A stretch of DNA of 64,000 bases from Candidatus Aalborgicola bjergmarkensis (GTDB lineage: Bacteria; Pseudomonadota; Gammaproteobacteria; Burkholderiales; Burkholderiaceae_C). Shown piece after piece: positions 1 through 7,628 of this stretch. The notes below the pieces were generated by a model. That model searched no databases and had not been told where the DNA came from. It saw nothing but the letters and a program-made list of their open reading frames with translations. The stretch spans positions 248,001-312,000 of the forward strand of contig JADJFE010000032.1 of the NCBI GenBank assembly GCA_016708725.1, written 5' to 3'. The number at the start of each line of letters is the position of its first letter. The first letter of the stretch is position 1. Position numbers and translations under genes: made by a program.

Positions 1-2
1 TC

Positions 3-308
3 GAGCCAACCGAAAGCGAAACCCTGGCCGAGATCGACCGCTTCATCCACGCCATGGTCGCCATCCGTGCCGAGATTGCCAGAATCGAGTCCGGCGAGTG
101 GCCGCGCGATGACAACCCGCTCAAAGCCGCACCACACACCGCCGCAAGCCTCATGGCCGCCGATTGGCCCCACCCCTATAGCCGCGAAACCGCCGCATTC
201 CCGCTGGCAAGCCTCAAGCGCGTGAAATACTGGCCTTGCGTGGCCCGGGTCGATAACGTCTACGGCGACCGCAACCTGTTTTGCACGTGCCCGCCGCTGG
301 ATGAGTGA
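3..308 (+). CDS. gcvP: glycine dehydrogenase (aminomethyl-transferring), C-terminal end
   Basis: This is the last 101 codons of a gene that begins before the window; the frame is open from base 3. The peptide holds the conserved P-protein tail: EPTESE, DRFI.AM..IR.EI, DNPLK.APHTA, YSRE.AA.P and the final RKYWP/VDNVYGDRNL.C pattern (here VKYWPCVARVDNVYGDRNLF). The enzyme is the PLP-dependent decarboxylase of the glycine cleavage system, so gcvT and gcvH are expected upstream outside the window. The ATG at 54 is internal and is not the start. The downstream gene begins only 16 bases after the stop but has a clearly different base composition, so I read 308 as the edge of the conserved chromosome. 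Confidence 0.95.
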   Translation, partial: EPTESETLAEIDRFIHAMVAIRAEIARIESGEWPRDDNPLKAAPHTAASLMAADWPHPYSRETAAFPLASLKRVKYWPCVARVDNVYGDRNLFCTCPPLDE

Positions 309-324
309 AGCTTGAAACGTATCT

Positions 325-1503
325 ATGTCCCTAAGTCCTGAAATCAGCACGGGCAACGATGGTCTGGACCCAGTGGAAGAGCAAGCGGGCGCAGAGAATG
401 CCATCAATACGCCTTTTGATCCTAAACAGGTTGAGATCATTACCAGGAAATTTACCATCAGCGCATTGCTGGAACGCTTGAGACATAATGAATTGGATTT
501 AAATCCTGACTTTCAGCGCCGTGCCAATTTATGGGATACCACAAGGAAAAGCCGTTTAATTGAATCCATATTGCTGCGAATTCCTTTGCCCTCGTTTTAT
601 TTCAGTGAAGATGAGGATGGAAATTTTTCTGTTGTGGATGGTTTGCAGCGTCTTTGTACAATTTTCCATTTCATAGATTACGCAGAACTGAACAAGGCAA
701 CTGGCGCAAAAGTCAATCCGTTGCGCCTGGAAAACCTTCAGTATTTGAAAGATATTGAAGACAAGGATTTTCAGGAACTGGACAGGGTATTCCAGCGAAG
801 GATAAAAGAGCTTGAAATTGAAGCCAACATCATTCGCTCCTCGACGCCCAAGGAGGTGATGTTCAATGTGTTTGCGCGACTGAATCAGGGCGGGCTGCCT
901 CTTAGTCCGCAAGAAATTCGCAATGCCATATTTCCTGGAGACTGGAGAAAACAAATAAGGCTTTTGGCGGAGTCCGAACAATTCAAGAAAGCAACCCAAT
1001 ACAAAATACCAACCGACAGGCAGCAGGATATGGAAATGGTATTGCGATTTGTTGCATTATGGGCCTTGAAACCCAAGGGGGAACGGAAACCAAATGATAT
1101 TCTTGATAAATTTCTCAACGGTACGGTTGAAACTACATTAAAAGCATGGAACGCCAACACCTGGGCAGAAGCAAAGGAATCTTTTTTCCGGTGTCTTGAT
1201 GTGGCAATCAATATTTTTGAGCGACATGCTTTCAGAAAAAGCTATGGCGACAATGATTTATCACCCATCAATAAAGGCGTATTCGAGGCGCAATTGCTGG
1301 CATTGTCAAAGCTTTCAGGAAATGACCATTCCGTGTTGATAAAAAGAAAAGAAATGGTTTGCGGAAAATTTGGTGTGGCGATCAGTAATGCAGAAAGCAA
1401 GTTAAGCAAGGCCTTGCGCTCTGGTACAGGGCATTCCGAATCATCCAATACTCGTATTGAAGAATTTTCGCGGATATTCCAAGAGACGCTAGATGTTCAA
1501 TAA
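325..1503 (+). CDS. DUF262 (GmrS-N/ParB-like) protein
   Basis: A 392-residue protein with a DUF262 domain in its N-terminal half. PDFQRR (61-66) and VVDGLQRL (103-110) match the conserved DUF262 pattern; the usual DGQQR is DGLQR here, so one glutamine is replaced. DUF262 is a ParB/sulfiredoxin-like fold found in GmrSD type IV restriction enzymes and many uncharacterised defence proteins, where it is proposed to bind or cleave nucleotides. I see no C-terminal HNH (DUF1524) nuclease motif, so this is not a full GmrSD. The gene overlaps the following ATPase by 11 bases and starts a three-gene operon. It is much richer in AT than gcvP before it, which suggests acquisition. Its role in this operon is unknown. 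Confidence 0.8.
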   Translation: MSLSPEISTGNDGLDPVEEQAGAENAINTPFDPKQVEIITRKFTISALLERLRHNELDLNPDFQRRANLWDTTRKSRLIESILLRIPLPSFYFSEDEDGNFSVVDGLQRLCTIFHFIDYAELNKATGAKVNPLRLENLQYLKDIEDKDFQELDRVFQRRIKELEIEANIIRSSTPKEVMFNVFARLNQGGLPLSPQEIRNAIFPGDWRKQIRLLAESEQFKKATQYKIPTDRQQDMEMVLRFVALWALKPKGERKPNDILDKFLNGTVETTLKAWNANTWAEAKESFFRCLDVAINIFERHAFRKSYGDNDLSPINKGVFEAQLLALSKLSGNDHSVLIKRKEMVCGKFGVAISNAESKLSKALRSGTGHSESSNTRIEEFSRIFQETLDVQ

Positions 1504-2701
1504 ACTATCGCTGCAGAATTTCAAATCAGCGCGCGAGCTTGATGTCCCGCTAAAACAGCTTACCGTGTTGAGTGGATTAAATGGCTCTGGAAAGAGCACG
1601 GTGCTTCAGTCAATAGGCTTGCTCCGGCAGAGTCTGGAAATATCTGGAAAATATGGCGACAGTTTTTCTGCAGAACTGGAAAATCTGCATTTGCGTGGGC
1701 CAATGGTTCAGCTCGGGGAAGCGCGTGATGTAATAAGTCAACGGGCATCGGAAACATATATCAGAATTTCACTTTCTCATGAAATATCTCCACAGCCATG
1801 GGATTTATCTGCTGACATTTCCGGGAAAGAAGATGATTACGTGTTGGGTGTTAATTCATCTCCCGGGAAAAAAATACTGGAGAAAAACACTGCCAATGAT
1901 GTACAGAATCAATTGCACAGAATACCATTTCAATTCCTGCAAGCCGATAGATTAACCCCGAAAACCCATTACAACCGGAACGACGCAACCCATAAGAACT
2001 TTCCTTTTCTTGGAATTGGCGGTGAGTACACACCCGACTTCCTCACCGGGCAGGGCGACAAACTGGAAGTGTCCAGGCCCAGAAGGTGTCCCACTTCCGT
2101 AGCAGGTGTTTCGGAAGAATTAATGAAGAAAATTACTGCAACATCCAGACTTTACGATCAGGTAAGTGGCTGGATGCAGCATTTAAGCCCAGGGGTGCGA
2201 CTTCGCAGTTCTGATTCTGAGCGAATCAATCAAACCGATTTGGTTACCTTGGGTTTTTCCTACGCATCAACGGAATTGGCGCAGGATTCCGATAGACGGC
2301 GACCTGCCAATGTGGGGTTCGGATTAACGTATAGTTTGCCCATTGTGACGGCGTGCCTGAGTGCTCCGACCGGAGCGCTGCTCTTGCTGGAAAATCCAGA
2401 GGCACATTTGCACCCTCGCGGACAGGCTGCCATGGGCACCTTGTTGGCAAAATGTGCCGGGGATGGGGTGCAAATTCTGGTTGAAACCCACAGTGACCAC
2501 ATACTGAACGGCATTCGCCTGGCGGTGAAACACAATACCATCAAGAATACCGCTGTCAGTCTTTGCAACTTTGTTCGGGATACAGCCACTGGCGATAGTT
2601 ATCTGCAAAATCCCGTTATTTTGCCGAATGGTGAACTCTCCGCCTGGCCTGACGGTTTTTTTGACGAGTGGGAACGCAGTCTCGAAGAATTACTGAAATA
2701 A
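1493..2701 (+). CDS. AAA family ATPase, DUF3696 type
   Basis: A 402-residue ABC/SMC-like ATPase. The N-terminus, KLSLQNFKSAREL, is the usual start of OLD/AAA_15-type ATPases. Walker A is GLNGSGKS (28-35). Near residue 300, LLLLENPEAHLHPRGQ holds the Walker B and signature region, with ENPE in place of the more common DEPE, and VETHSDHILNGI supplies the switch histidine. The tail (NGELSAWPDGFFDEW) fits a DUF3696 domain. Such ATPases occur with nuclease-like partners in defence islands. It overlaps the DUF262 gene and is followed after 3 bases by the third gene, so the three should be co-translated. No TOPRIM nuclease follows the ATPase, which separates it from OLD/Gabija GajA proteins. Confidence 0.85.
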   Translation: MFNKLSLQNFKSARELDVPLKQLTVLSGLNGSGKSTVLQSIGLLRQSLEISGKYGDSFSAELENLHLRGPMVQLGEARDVISQRASETYIRISLSHEISPQPWDLSADISGKEDDYVLGVNSSPGKKILEKNTANDVQNQLHRIPFQFLQADRLTPKTHYNRNDATHKNFPFLGIGGEYTPDFLTGQGDKLEVSRPRRCPTSVAGVSEELMKKITATSRLYDQVSGWMQHLSPGVRLRSSDSERINQTDLVTLGFSYASTELAQDSDRRRPANVGFGLTYSLPIVTACLSAPTGALLLLENPEAHLHPRGQAAMGTLLAKCAGDGVQILVETHSDHILNGIRLAVKHNTIKNTAVSLCNFVRDTATGDSYLQNPVILPNGELSAWPDGFFDEWERSLEELLK

Positions 2702-2704
2702 TCC

Positions 2705-3514
2705 ATGCGACCCATCGTTATTTATTTTAATGAACAGAGTTTGCTCGGTAGTCTGAATTCATATCAATGGAAAGCTGGCATAAGTGGCTTATGCAAAATG
2801 CTGGACGATTTCTTTCAATTACGGCGTGACGGAAAGATTGCATTTCTGGATGGTCAATTAGATTACCAATGTGGGGGGGCATCTGTTCGTACGCAGATTG
2901 AGGAAGCGTATGGCCAATCCAGGACTGGATACCGACGCTTTTTGAGCAAAGTGAAAAAACTCAACGCGACTGGCCTGCCACCTTTGCACGAGGTGTATGA
3001 GGTGCATTGGAATGGGCAACCGGCGCATGGCCTGGTGCTGGCAGATGTGCAGAATAGTTGGGTTTTCAGTATCGAGCCATCCCACAATCACTGGAGCCAA
3101 CCCAGCATCCCGGCAACCCGCCATGGACTGGAAGAGGTTTCAGCCGAACTGGTTGTTACCGAATGCAAGATTCAGAATTTAGCCAATACAGCGCACTGCA
3201 TCCATTGGGAAACCAGCATCCGTGACTGGGGGGCGAGCGTGGCCCTATCGTGCGTACTGGATTCAATTAACGGCCATAACATCGTCATGTACCCTGGCCC
3301 CAGAGAACACAATCCGCCCCATGTACATGTCCTGCACAAGGGAAGCAGCAGCACCCTTGCCAAATACCGCATTGAAGATTGCGCCCTTGAAGATGGGAAA
3401 CCGACACTCAATTCGGAGATGCGAATCTGGCTGACGCAATACCGCGATCAATTGTTGATTTCATGGGAGCGTTGCCAACGCGGCGGTACGCCTTATCGAC
3501 TTGAGTTACCCTGA
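2705..3514 (+). CDS. hypothetical protein with DUF4160-like C-terminus
   Basis: A 269-residue protein starting 3 bases after the ATPase stop with no clear ribosome site of its own, so translational coupling is likely. Residues from about 190 resemble DUF4160: MYPGPREHNPPHVHVLHKG, then AKYRIEDC..EDGKP and a helix ending LLISWERC. DUF4160 proteins are short and usually paired with DUF2442 proteins in toxin-antitoxin-like loci. Here the domain is the tail of a longer protein whose first 180 residues I do not recognise. Those residues include two conserved-looking stretches, around VIYFNEQSLLGSLNSY and WETSIRDWG. As last gene of the acquired operon it could be effector, sensor or immunity component; the sequence does not say which. 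Confidence 0.65.
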   Translation: MRPIVIYFNEQSLLGSLNSYQWKAGISGLCKMLDDFFQLRRDGKIAFLDGQLDYQCGGASVRTQIEEAYGQSRTGYRRFLSKVKKLNATGLPPLHEVYEVHWNGQPAHGLVLADVQNSWVFSIEPSHNHWSQPSIPATRHGLEEVSAELVVTECKIQNLANTAHCIHWETSIRDWGASVALSCVLDSINGHNIVMYPGPREHNPPHVHVLHKGSSSTLAKYRIEDCALEDGKPTLNSEMRIWLTQYRDQLLISWERCQRGGTPYRLELP

Positions 3515-3543
3515 AAACTGCAATTAAAACCAGGCCACCTGCC

Positions 3544-3768
3544 ATGCGCACCGTCGGAAACAAGTTGATCGCCCAGCCCCAACTACAGCCCAGCGCCGCT
3601 GCGCTGGCCCAGGCGGCCGTGCACCAAGCCACAGCCGCAGCGCTCCTGCCCGCACTGACCTGTGGCGTGCGCAAAGGCGTTTATCGCTACGCCACCCACG
3701 AAGCGGCCAACCAGGCCAGCGAGGAAGCCCTTGTGCGCGCCATTGCCCTGAGCCAACGGCACGGGTGA
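3544..3768 (+). CDS. small hypothetical protein
   Basis: A 74-residue alanine-rich basic protein beginning MRTVGNKLIAQP. I recall similar small ORFs immediately before nucleotidyltransferase-like genes in Comamonadaceae, and the fragment that follows (from 3773) fits that arrangement. The stop is 4 bases before the next ATG, suggesting one transcript. There is no signal peptide or membrane segment. Function is unknown; with its downstream partner destroyed it may no longer be useful. Confidence 0.5.
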   Translation: MRTVGNKLIAQPQLQPSAAALAQAAVHQATAAALLPALTCGVRKGVYRYATHEAANQASEEALVRAIALSQRHG

Positions 3769-3772
3769 AGGC

Positions 3773-3937
3773 ATGGGTGATGAGCTGGAAAACACCGCCC
3801 GTCCGGCCAGCGTGGCCGACCTCAAGCTACTGCTCAAAGCGCTGGATGTGCACGGGGTGGAGCTGGTTAATTGCTATAACTTTAATATCTGCTTGCGCAC
3901 ATTCCACGCTGGCCAGAGGCCGATTTCATGCTGCTGA
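3773..3937 (+). pseudogene. 5' fragment of a nucleotidyltransferase-like gene cut by a repeat
   Basis: From ATG 3773 the frame reads MGDELENTARPASVADL and then a helix ending LDVHGVELV. This looks like the start of nucleotidyltransferase/AbiEii-type proteins, in which the next residues are a VxGGxA motif. Instead the frame runs into the dispersed repeat from about 3871 and stops at 3935-3937 after 54 codons. No continuation of the gene is visible beyond the repeat. I read this as a gene whose body was deleted, with the repeat at the breakpoint. Confidence 0.5.
3881..3926 (+). repeat. short dispersed repeat, AGCTGC...GAGGCCGATTT family
   Basis: It contains GCTTGCGCACATTCCACG and AGAGGCCGATTT. 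The same blocks recur at 5273-5320, 8579-8594 and 9678-9729. I associate this family with Comamonadaceae intergenic regions. This copy sits exactly where the nucleotidyltransferase-like frame is lost. Confidence 0.75.
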
Positions 3938-4025
3938 CTCCTGCGAAAAAGCTGGAAATCCGACCAAAATAATTAACATTTTGAAAAAGTCATGACTATT
4001 ACGACAAGCTCGTTAAAATAGTCGG

Positions 4026-5234
4026 ATGAAACGCTACCTGGACGACCTGATCGCCGCCGATTTGCAGCGCAAGCTGGTGTTTGTCACGGGCGCGCGCCAG
4101 GTGGGAAAAACCACCCTAAGCCGACAGCTACAGGCGGCGGTGACCCCATCGCAGTACCTCAACTACGACGTGTCAGCCGACCGCGCAGTGATAGAGCGCC
4201 AAAGCTGGGCACCCGATGCGAAGTTGCTGGTACTGGATGAGTTGCACAAAAAGGCCGGCTGGAAGCCCTGGCTCAAGGGTGTGATCGACGGGCGGCCTGC
4301 GCTCCAGCAGCAACTGGTCACCGGCAGCGCCCGCATGGACACCTTTCGGCAAACCGGCGATTCGCTGGCCGGGCGTTTTCTGGCCTGGCGTCTGCACCCC
4401 ATCTCGGTCAAGGAATGGTGTGAACATAGCCCCCAGGCGGCAGCAGGCCAGCCACCAACAAGCGATGCCGCACTCACCCACTTGCTCAACCGGGGCGGTT
4501 TCCCGGAACCCTGCCTGTTGGCTCCAACCCCGGCGGGTGATAAAAATGCCCAGCGCTGGCGCGCCCAGTACGCCGACGGCCTGGTGCGCGAAGACGTGCT
4601 GGAGTTCTCCCGCATCCAGGAGGTAGGCGGTATGCGCGTGCTGCTGGAATTGCTGCGTGAACGCGTGGGGTCTCCCTTGTCGCTGGCCTCCATCGGGCGC
4701 GATCTGGGCTTGTCCCAACCCACCGTCAAGCGCTTCATCGACATCCTGCAGGCGCTCTACATCGTATTCACCGTGCAGCCCTGGCACCACAACATCGCCC
4801 GCTCGCTGCTGCAGTCGCCCAAGGTCTATTTTTATGACACCGGCATGGTGGGCGGCACTGCATCGCAGGCCGCGCCAAACGGTGCGCTCGACAACGCCTT
4901 GCAGGGTCTGCGTTTTGAAAATGCGGTCGCGTCCATGCTGCTCAAGCATGTGGAGTTTTTGCAAGATAGTGAGGCCGCGCCCGTGAACCTGCACTATGTC
5001 CGCACCAAAGACGGTGCCGAGATAGACTTCGCACTCTCACGCGGCAAGGTGCTGACGCACCTGATCGAATGCAAGTGGACTGACGACGCGCCGCACAGGG
5101 CGTTTGCCCGATTCATGCCCATGTTGCCCGATGCCCAGGCCGTGCAACTGGTGCGTCACCTGCGTAATCCCGAGCTGCGCCATGGCGTGAACGTGGTGCC
5201 CGCAGCGCCATGGCTCGCCGCACTAGCCGCCTGA
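4026..5234 (+). CDS. ATP-binding protein, AAA_14/DUF4143 family
   Basis: A 402-residue ATPase. Walker A is GARQVGKTT near residue 20, Walker B is KLLVLDELHK near 72, and VTGSARMD is the sensor region typical of this family. A helix-turn-helix-like segment lies near 230 (SLASIGRDLGLSQPTVKRFIDIL). The C-terminal DUF4143 domain carries the restriction-nuclease-like core (RTKDGAEIDFAL, then LIECKWT: the E/D...ExK pattern). Such proteins are widespread single-gene units of unknown function that spread horizontally. The composition is like the chromosome here. It lies between two copies of the short repeat and has no evident operon partner. Confidence 0.85.
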   Translation: MKRYLDDLIAADLQRKLVFVTGARQVGKTTLSRQLQAAVTPSQYLNYDVSADRAVIERQSWAPDAKLLVLDELHKKAGWKPWLKGVIDGRPALQQQLVTGSARMDTFRQTGDSLAGRFLAWRLHPISVKEWCEHSPQAAAGQPPTSDAALTHLLNRGGFPEPCLLAPTPAGDKNAQRWRAQYADGLVREDVLEFSRIQEVGGMRVLLELLRERVGSPLSLASIGRDLGLSQPTVKRFIDILQALYIVFTVQPWHHNIARSLLQSPKVYFYDTGMVGGTASQAAPNGALDNALQGLRFENAVASMLLKHVEFLQDSEAAPVNLHYVRTKDGAEIDFALSRGKVLTHLIECKWTDDAPHRAFARFMPMLPDAQAVQLVRHLRNPELRHGVNVVPAAPWLAALAA

Positions 5235-5272
5235 CCGGAATACAGGGCGATTTCCGGTGTATAAAAACTACC

Positions 5273-5320
5273 ATTTTGATAGCTGCTTGCGCACATTCCA
5301 CGGGGGATGGAGGCATAAAA
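5273..5320 (+). repeat. short dispersed repeat
   Basis: It reads TAGCTGCTTGCGCACATTCC followed by ACGGGGG and a diverged end (GGAGGCATAAAA). It lies just after the DUF4143 gene. Confidence 0.7.
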
Positions 5321-5603
5321 GACCATGAATGCATGGTACTGTGCGTGTTGGCTGCCGGGGTGGGAGGTTTGAGGGCAGAGCGGGTTAGGGGAGTGGCTTC
5401 GGACTGGGTACTGGGTAGAGTCGTTTGGATTTTGGTGGATGTCGGCAGATTTTGCGACCCATAGTGGTTATTCGGTGTTGCGAGTTGAATGTCTGGACGG
5501 CAGCGGGAGCCGACGGTCACGAATGCCCGCTTCCTGGAAGTCCAGTCTGGCCGTATTCGCCACTCTTGAGAACCGACCGTATCCAAGTCTTATCAAGATA
5601 AAA

Positions 5604-5621
5604 GGTAACACATGTATTACC
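5604..5621. promoter_or_regulatory. palindromic operator of the toxin-antitoxin operon
   Basis: GGTAACACATGTATTACC is an 18-bp palindrome with one mismatched pair, 7 bases before the toxin ATG. An operator here is expected for a type II module in which the antitoxin is the helix-turn-helix repressor. The palindrome also occupies the place where a Shine-Dalgarno sequence would lie, and no good one is visible. Confidence 0.55.
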
Positions 5622-5628
5622 ATAACGC

Positions 5629-5985
5629 ATGGCGATCAAAGTCGAAGAATACATCCGCGAGGATGCCTCCAATCCTTACAAGCAATGGTTTGACGGCCTG
5701 TCATCGCAGGCCGCTGCCAAGGTGACCGTTGCCAAACTTCGAATGGAGTTGGGCCATACGTCAAGCATAAAGTGGTTTGACGGGATAGGTGAATATGTCA
5801 TTGACTGGGGGCCGGGTTACCGGATTTACCTTGCTAAAGATGGCGACACGCTGGTCGTTCTGTTTGGCGGTGGTACCAAACGGGGACAGCAACGGGACAT
5901 TGATAAAGCCAAGGCATTGTTTGCCGAGTACAAGACCCGCAAAAATGCGATGGCAGCCAAATCAAGCAGCAAGCACAAGGGGTAA
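5629..5985 (+). CDS. RelE/HigB-like toxin (addiction-module killer family)
   Basis: A 118-residue basic protein of the RelE/ParE superfamily. The pattern WFDGLSSQAAAKVTVAKLRMELG, then GEYVIDWGPGYRIYLAKDG, VVLFGGGTKRGQQRDI and KALFAEYK is the standard layout of the killer family I know as TIGR02683. These toxins are ribosome-dependent mRNA interferases. The toxin gene comes first, as in higBA, and the antitoxin follows after 4 bases. The C-terminal tail (NAMAAKSSSKHKG) is longer and more basic than usual. Confidence 0.88.
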   Translation: MAIKVEEYIREDASNPYKQWFDGLSSQAAAKVTVAKLRMELGHTSSIKWFDGIGEYVIDWGPGYRIYLAKDGDTLVVLFGGGTKRGQQRDIDKAKALFAEYKTRKNAMAAKSSSKHKG

Positions 5986-5989
5986 CCAA

Positions 5990-6310
5990 ATGGCACTGAC
6001 TAGAAATTTCAAAGAAACCGTCATACAGCGCGCGCAGAATGACGCATCATTTGCACAGGCTCTATTGGACGAGGCTGCGACTCTGTTTCTCAACGGTGAA
6101 CCTGAGACAGCGCGGCTTATTCTGCGCGACTTAGTGAACGCCACCATCGGTTTCGAGCAACTTGCAACGCTGACCGCCAAACCCAGCAAAAGTTTGCACA
6201 GGATGTTGTCTCCCACAGGTAACCCCAGCATGGACAACCTGGCTGCCATTTTTCAAGCAGTGCGCAAGCAGCTGCATGTTAGCTTGTCCGCGCACTCGAT
6301 AGCAGCCTAA
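5990..6310 (+). CDS. HigA-like antitoxin (addiction-module antidote family)
   Basis: A 106-residue helix-turn-helix protein; I chose ATG 5990, 4 bases after the toxin stop. The pattern LNGEPETARLILRDLVNATIG, then FEQLATLT, KPSKSLHRMLSPTGNPSMDNL and AAIFQAV matches the antidote family paired with such killers; the second half is a Cro/C1-type DNA-binding domain. It should neutralise the toxin and repress the operon through 5604-5621. Its TAA stop (6308-6310) lies inside the attC-like palindrome at 6305-6364, the usual way an integron cassette gene ends. Confidence 0.88.
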   Translation: MALTRNFKETVIQRAQNDASFAQALLDEAATLFLNGEPETARLILRDLVNATIGFEQLATLTAKPSKSLHRMLSPTGNPSMDNLAAIFQAVRKQLHVSLSAHSIAA

Positions 6311-6364
6311 AGCTGGTTACCAACCAGACTTCGGTCTCGGCGCGTGCCGAGCGAAAGGTTAGGT
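6305..6364. other. attC-like recombination site, terminal and imperfect
   Basis: A 60-bp imperfect palindrome. On the plus strand it starts GCCTAAA and ends GTTAGGT (consensus RYYYAAC and GTTRRRY, one mismatch in the first). Inner arms are CTTCGGTCTCGGC and GCCGAGCGAAAG around CGCGT. The stop codons of two convergent genes (TAA 6308-6310 on plus, TAA 6361-6359 on minus) both fall in its outer arms. It is the last site I see in the array. Confidence 0.55.
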
Positions 6365-6937
6365 TGCGCTGCGGCCAAGATTCACCTCCTGAATTGCTTG
6401 ATAGATCGCCTTCGACATCGGCGAGAACTCATAGTTGAGCGCCATTGCAACGTGTTTCGCGAAGTCTTCGAGAAGTTCGATCGGTTCATTTGTCTGCGCC
6501 TGCTCCGCAGCTCTTGCGGCGCGTAGTGCAGCAAAACGGTTACTGCCCAAGAAAACCGTTGCGTCCTCCTCAGTCACCTGAGCGTCCAGATTGTGAGCCA
6601 ACCGGTTGCGGATCTTGTTTAGGCGCTTGATTCCAGGAAGTATGAGCGCAATGTCGGTATTGGATGCGTCGAGCAAAGCAACCTTCTGGGCGAACGATAT
6701 CTTCGCCTCGCCAAGTGCTCCCAAGCGAGGATTCGCCTTCGCCAGATATTCACCGATGTAATGCTCCACAAATAGGTGTGCTCACAAGATGCGACCTATG
6801 ACTTCGACGTTCTGTTTCCACCGGCCATTGAAATCCGCAAGCTCGCGATCGGCCTCTGCGAAGAATTCCTGCTTGCCGCCCAAAAGCTCAATTGCCCGGC
6901 GAACAATCGCATCGTGATCGTGCTCTGGAATGTTCAT
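6359..6937 (-). pseudogene. cassette gene for a HEPN-like protein, broken by one in-frame TGA
   Basis: From ATG 6937 the frame reads MNIPEHDHDAIVRRAIELLG and continues to VEVIGRIL (51 codons). It meets TGA at 6784-6782 and then continues in the same frame as AHLFVEHYIGEYLAKANPRL to the stop at 6359 (193 codons in all). The join is seamless, so the simplest reading is one CGA-to-TGA change in an intact gene. The second part carries RNRLAH, the Rx4H pattern of HEPN RNases and HEPN-like proteins. A GTG at 6769 could restart translation of the last 136 residues. The start lies 6 bases after the R' end of attC 6944-7030, as expected for a cassette gene. Confidence 0.7.
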
Positions 6938-6943
6938 CGAGCA

Positions 6944-7030
6944 ACCTAACGTCCGAGGCAACCGGGCCGCAACGCTTGCGGCGAAGCCGCTTCCTGAAGT
7001 TGCGGGTCCGTGTTGGCCGACATGTTAGGC
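6944..7030 (-). other. attC site
   Basis: An 87-bp imperfect palindrome. Read on the minus strand it begins GCCTAAC and ends GTTAGGT, matching the RYYYAAC and GTTRRRY core sites. The inner arms include CCGCAAC and GTTGCGG. It follows the MltR-like gene and directly precedes the broken HEPN-like gene. Confidence 0.75.
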
Positions 7031-7046
7031 CTCAGTCTCCACCTGT

Positions 7047-7550
7047 TCAATACGGCCATGCTCGCTCCTGTGCCTTGAAAGGAGCCGCGTGCTCCGGGCG
7101 GTACCAAAGTTGCATCGCATTGAATATCACCGCGTCGTTGAAGCGTTGGCGTGGCGGATAGCCGCCGTTCTGTTCGATCATCTCGGGAGATCGTCTGGAT
7201 TTCAGCGAAGAACAAAAGCCCTGGATTTTCGAATCCGCAAACGTGATGCCGTGCTCGCGATGCGCGAACTCGTTCCGAATTGAACGCACGATGTTCAGGT
7301 CTTGACGCTCAGAAGCGGTGATAAGACCGAACGCATAGCACCCATTGATTCGAGAGGAGAAGGTTCCAAATGGCGCATTGCCGCCGATTACGAGGTCTTC
7401 GGCGACCTTACCCGGCAGCATGTGAGCGAGAAGTAGCCGTTCAAGCCTTGCATCCAGCAACGCCGCGCCGACGAGTGCACCGCCCCTGTCGGATTCCTTC
7501 TGGAACTCCTCCAGGAATCCTGAAAAGTACGCGATGTCTTGCTCGTGCAT
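7047..7550 (-). CDS. MltR-family protein (integron cassette)
   Basis: A 167-residue protein resembling the mannitol repressor family. ESDRGGALVGAALLDARLE is followed by APFGTFSSRINGCYAFGLI, then DLNIVRSIRNEFAH and ITFADSKI, the same order as in MltR. RNEFAH is also an Rx4H HEPN-like motif, a feature shared with the neighbouring cassette gene. The family name does not establish a role in mannitol metabolism; in cassettes such proteins are uncharacterised. It is framed by attC sites on both sides and starts 7 bases after GTTAGAC without a visible Shine-Dalgarno. Expression therefore probably depends on an upstream integron promoter. Confidence 0.75.
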   Translation of the reverse strand: MHEQDIAYFSGFLEEFQKESDRGGALVGAALLDARLERLLLAHMLPGKVAEDLVIGGNAPFGTFSSRINGCYAFGLITASERQDLNIVRSIRNEFAHREHGITFADSKIQGFCSSLKSRRSPEMIEQNGGYPPRQRFNDAVIFNAMQLWYRPEHAAPFKAQERAWPY

Positions 7551-7557
7551 CTATGAG

Positions 7558-7627
7558 GTCTAACGTTCAAGGTCAGGGGCGCTGCGCGGCTTTATCGCGC
7601 AGCGTCCCCTGCACCGCAGGGTTGGGC
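7558..7627 (-). other. attC site
   Basis: A 70-bp palindrome. On the minus strand it starts GCCCAAC and ends GTTAGAC, both perfect core sites. The stem CAGGGG-CGCTGCGCG pairs with CGCGCAGCG-T-CCCCTG, leaving one bulged T, like the extrahelical bases that give attC its polarity. This is the clearest attC in the window. Confidence 0.85.
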
Positions 7628-7628
7628 C

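Larger units (their letters stand above)
5235..5628. other. 394-bp intergenic region before the toxin-antitoxin pair
   Basis: The first 85 bases hold a copy of the short dispersed repeat (5273-5320). The middle, about 5330-5550, has no frame I can support; short ORFs here have no recognisable protein sequence. A possible promoter lies near the right end: TTGAGA at about 5568, followed by TATC-rich sequence, then the palindromic operator at 5604-5621. I found no attC site here, which matters for whether the toxin-antitoxin pair is an integron cassette. Confidence 0.5.

Noticed and set aside
5210..5464. 84-codon plus-strand frame after the DUF4143 gene
   Set aside because: It covers the short dispersed repeat and has no protein-like features.
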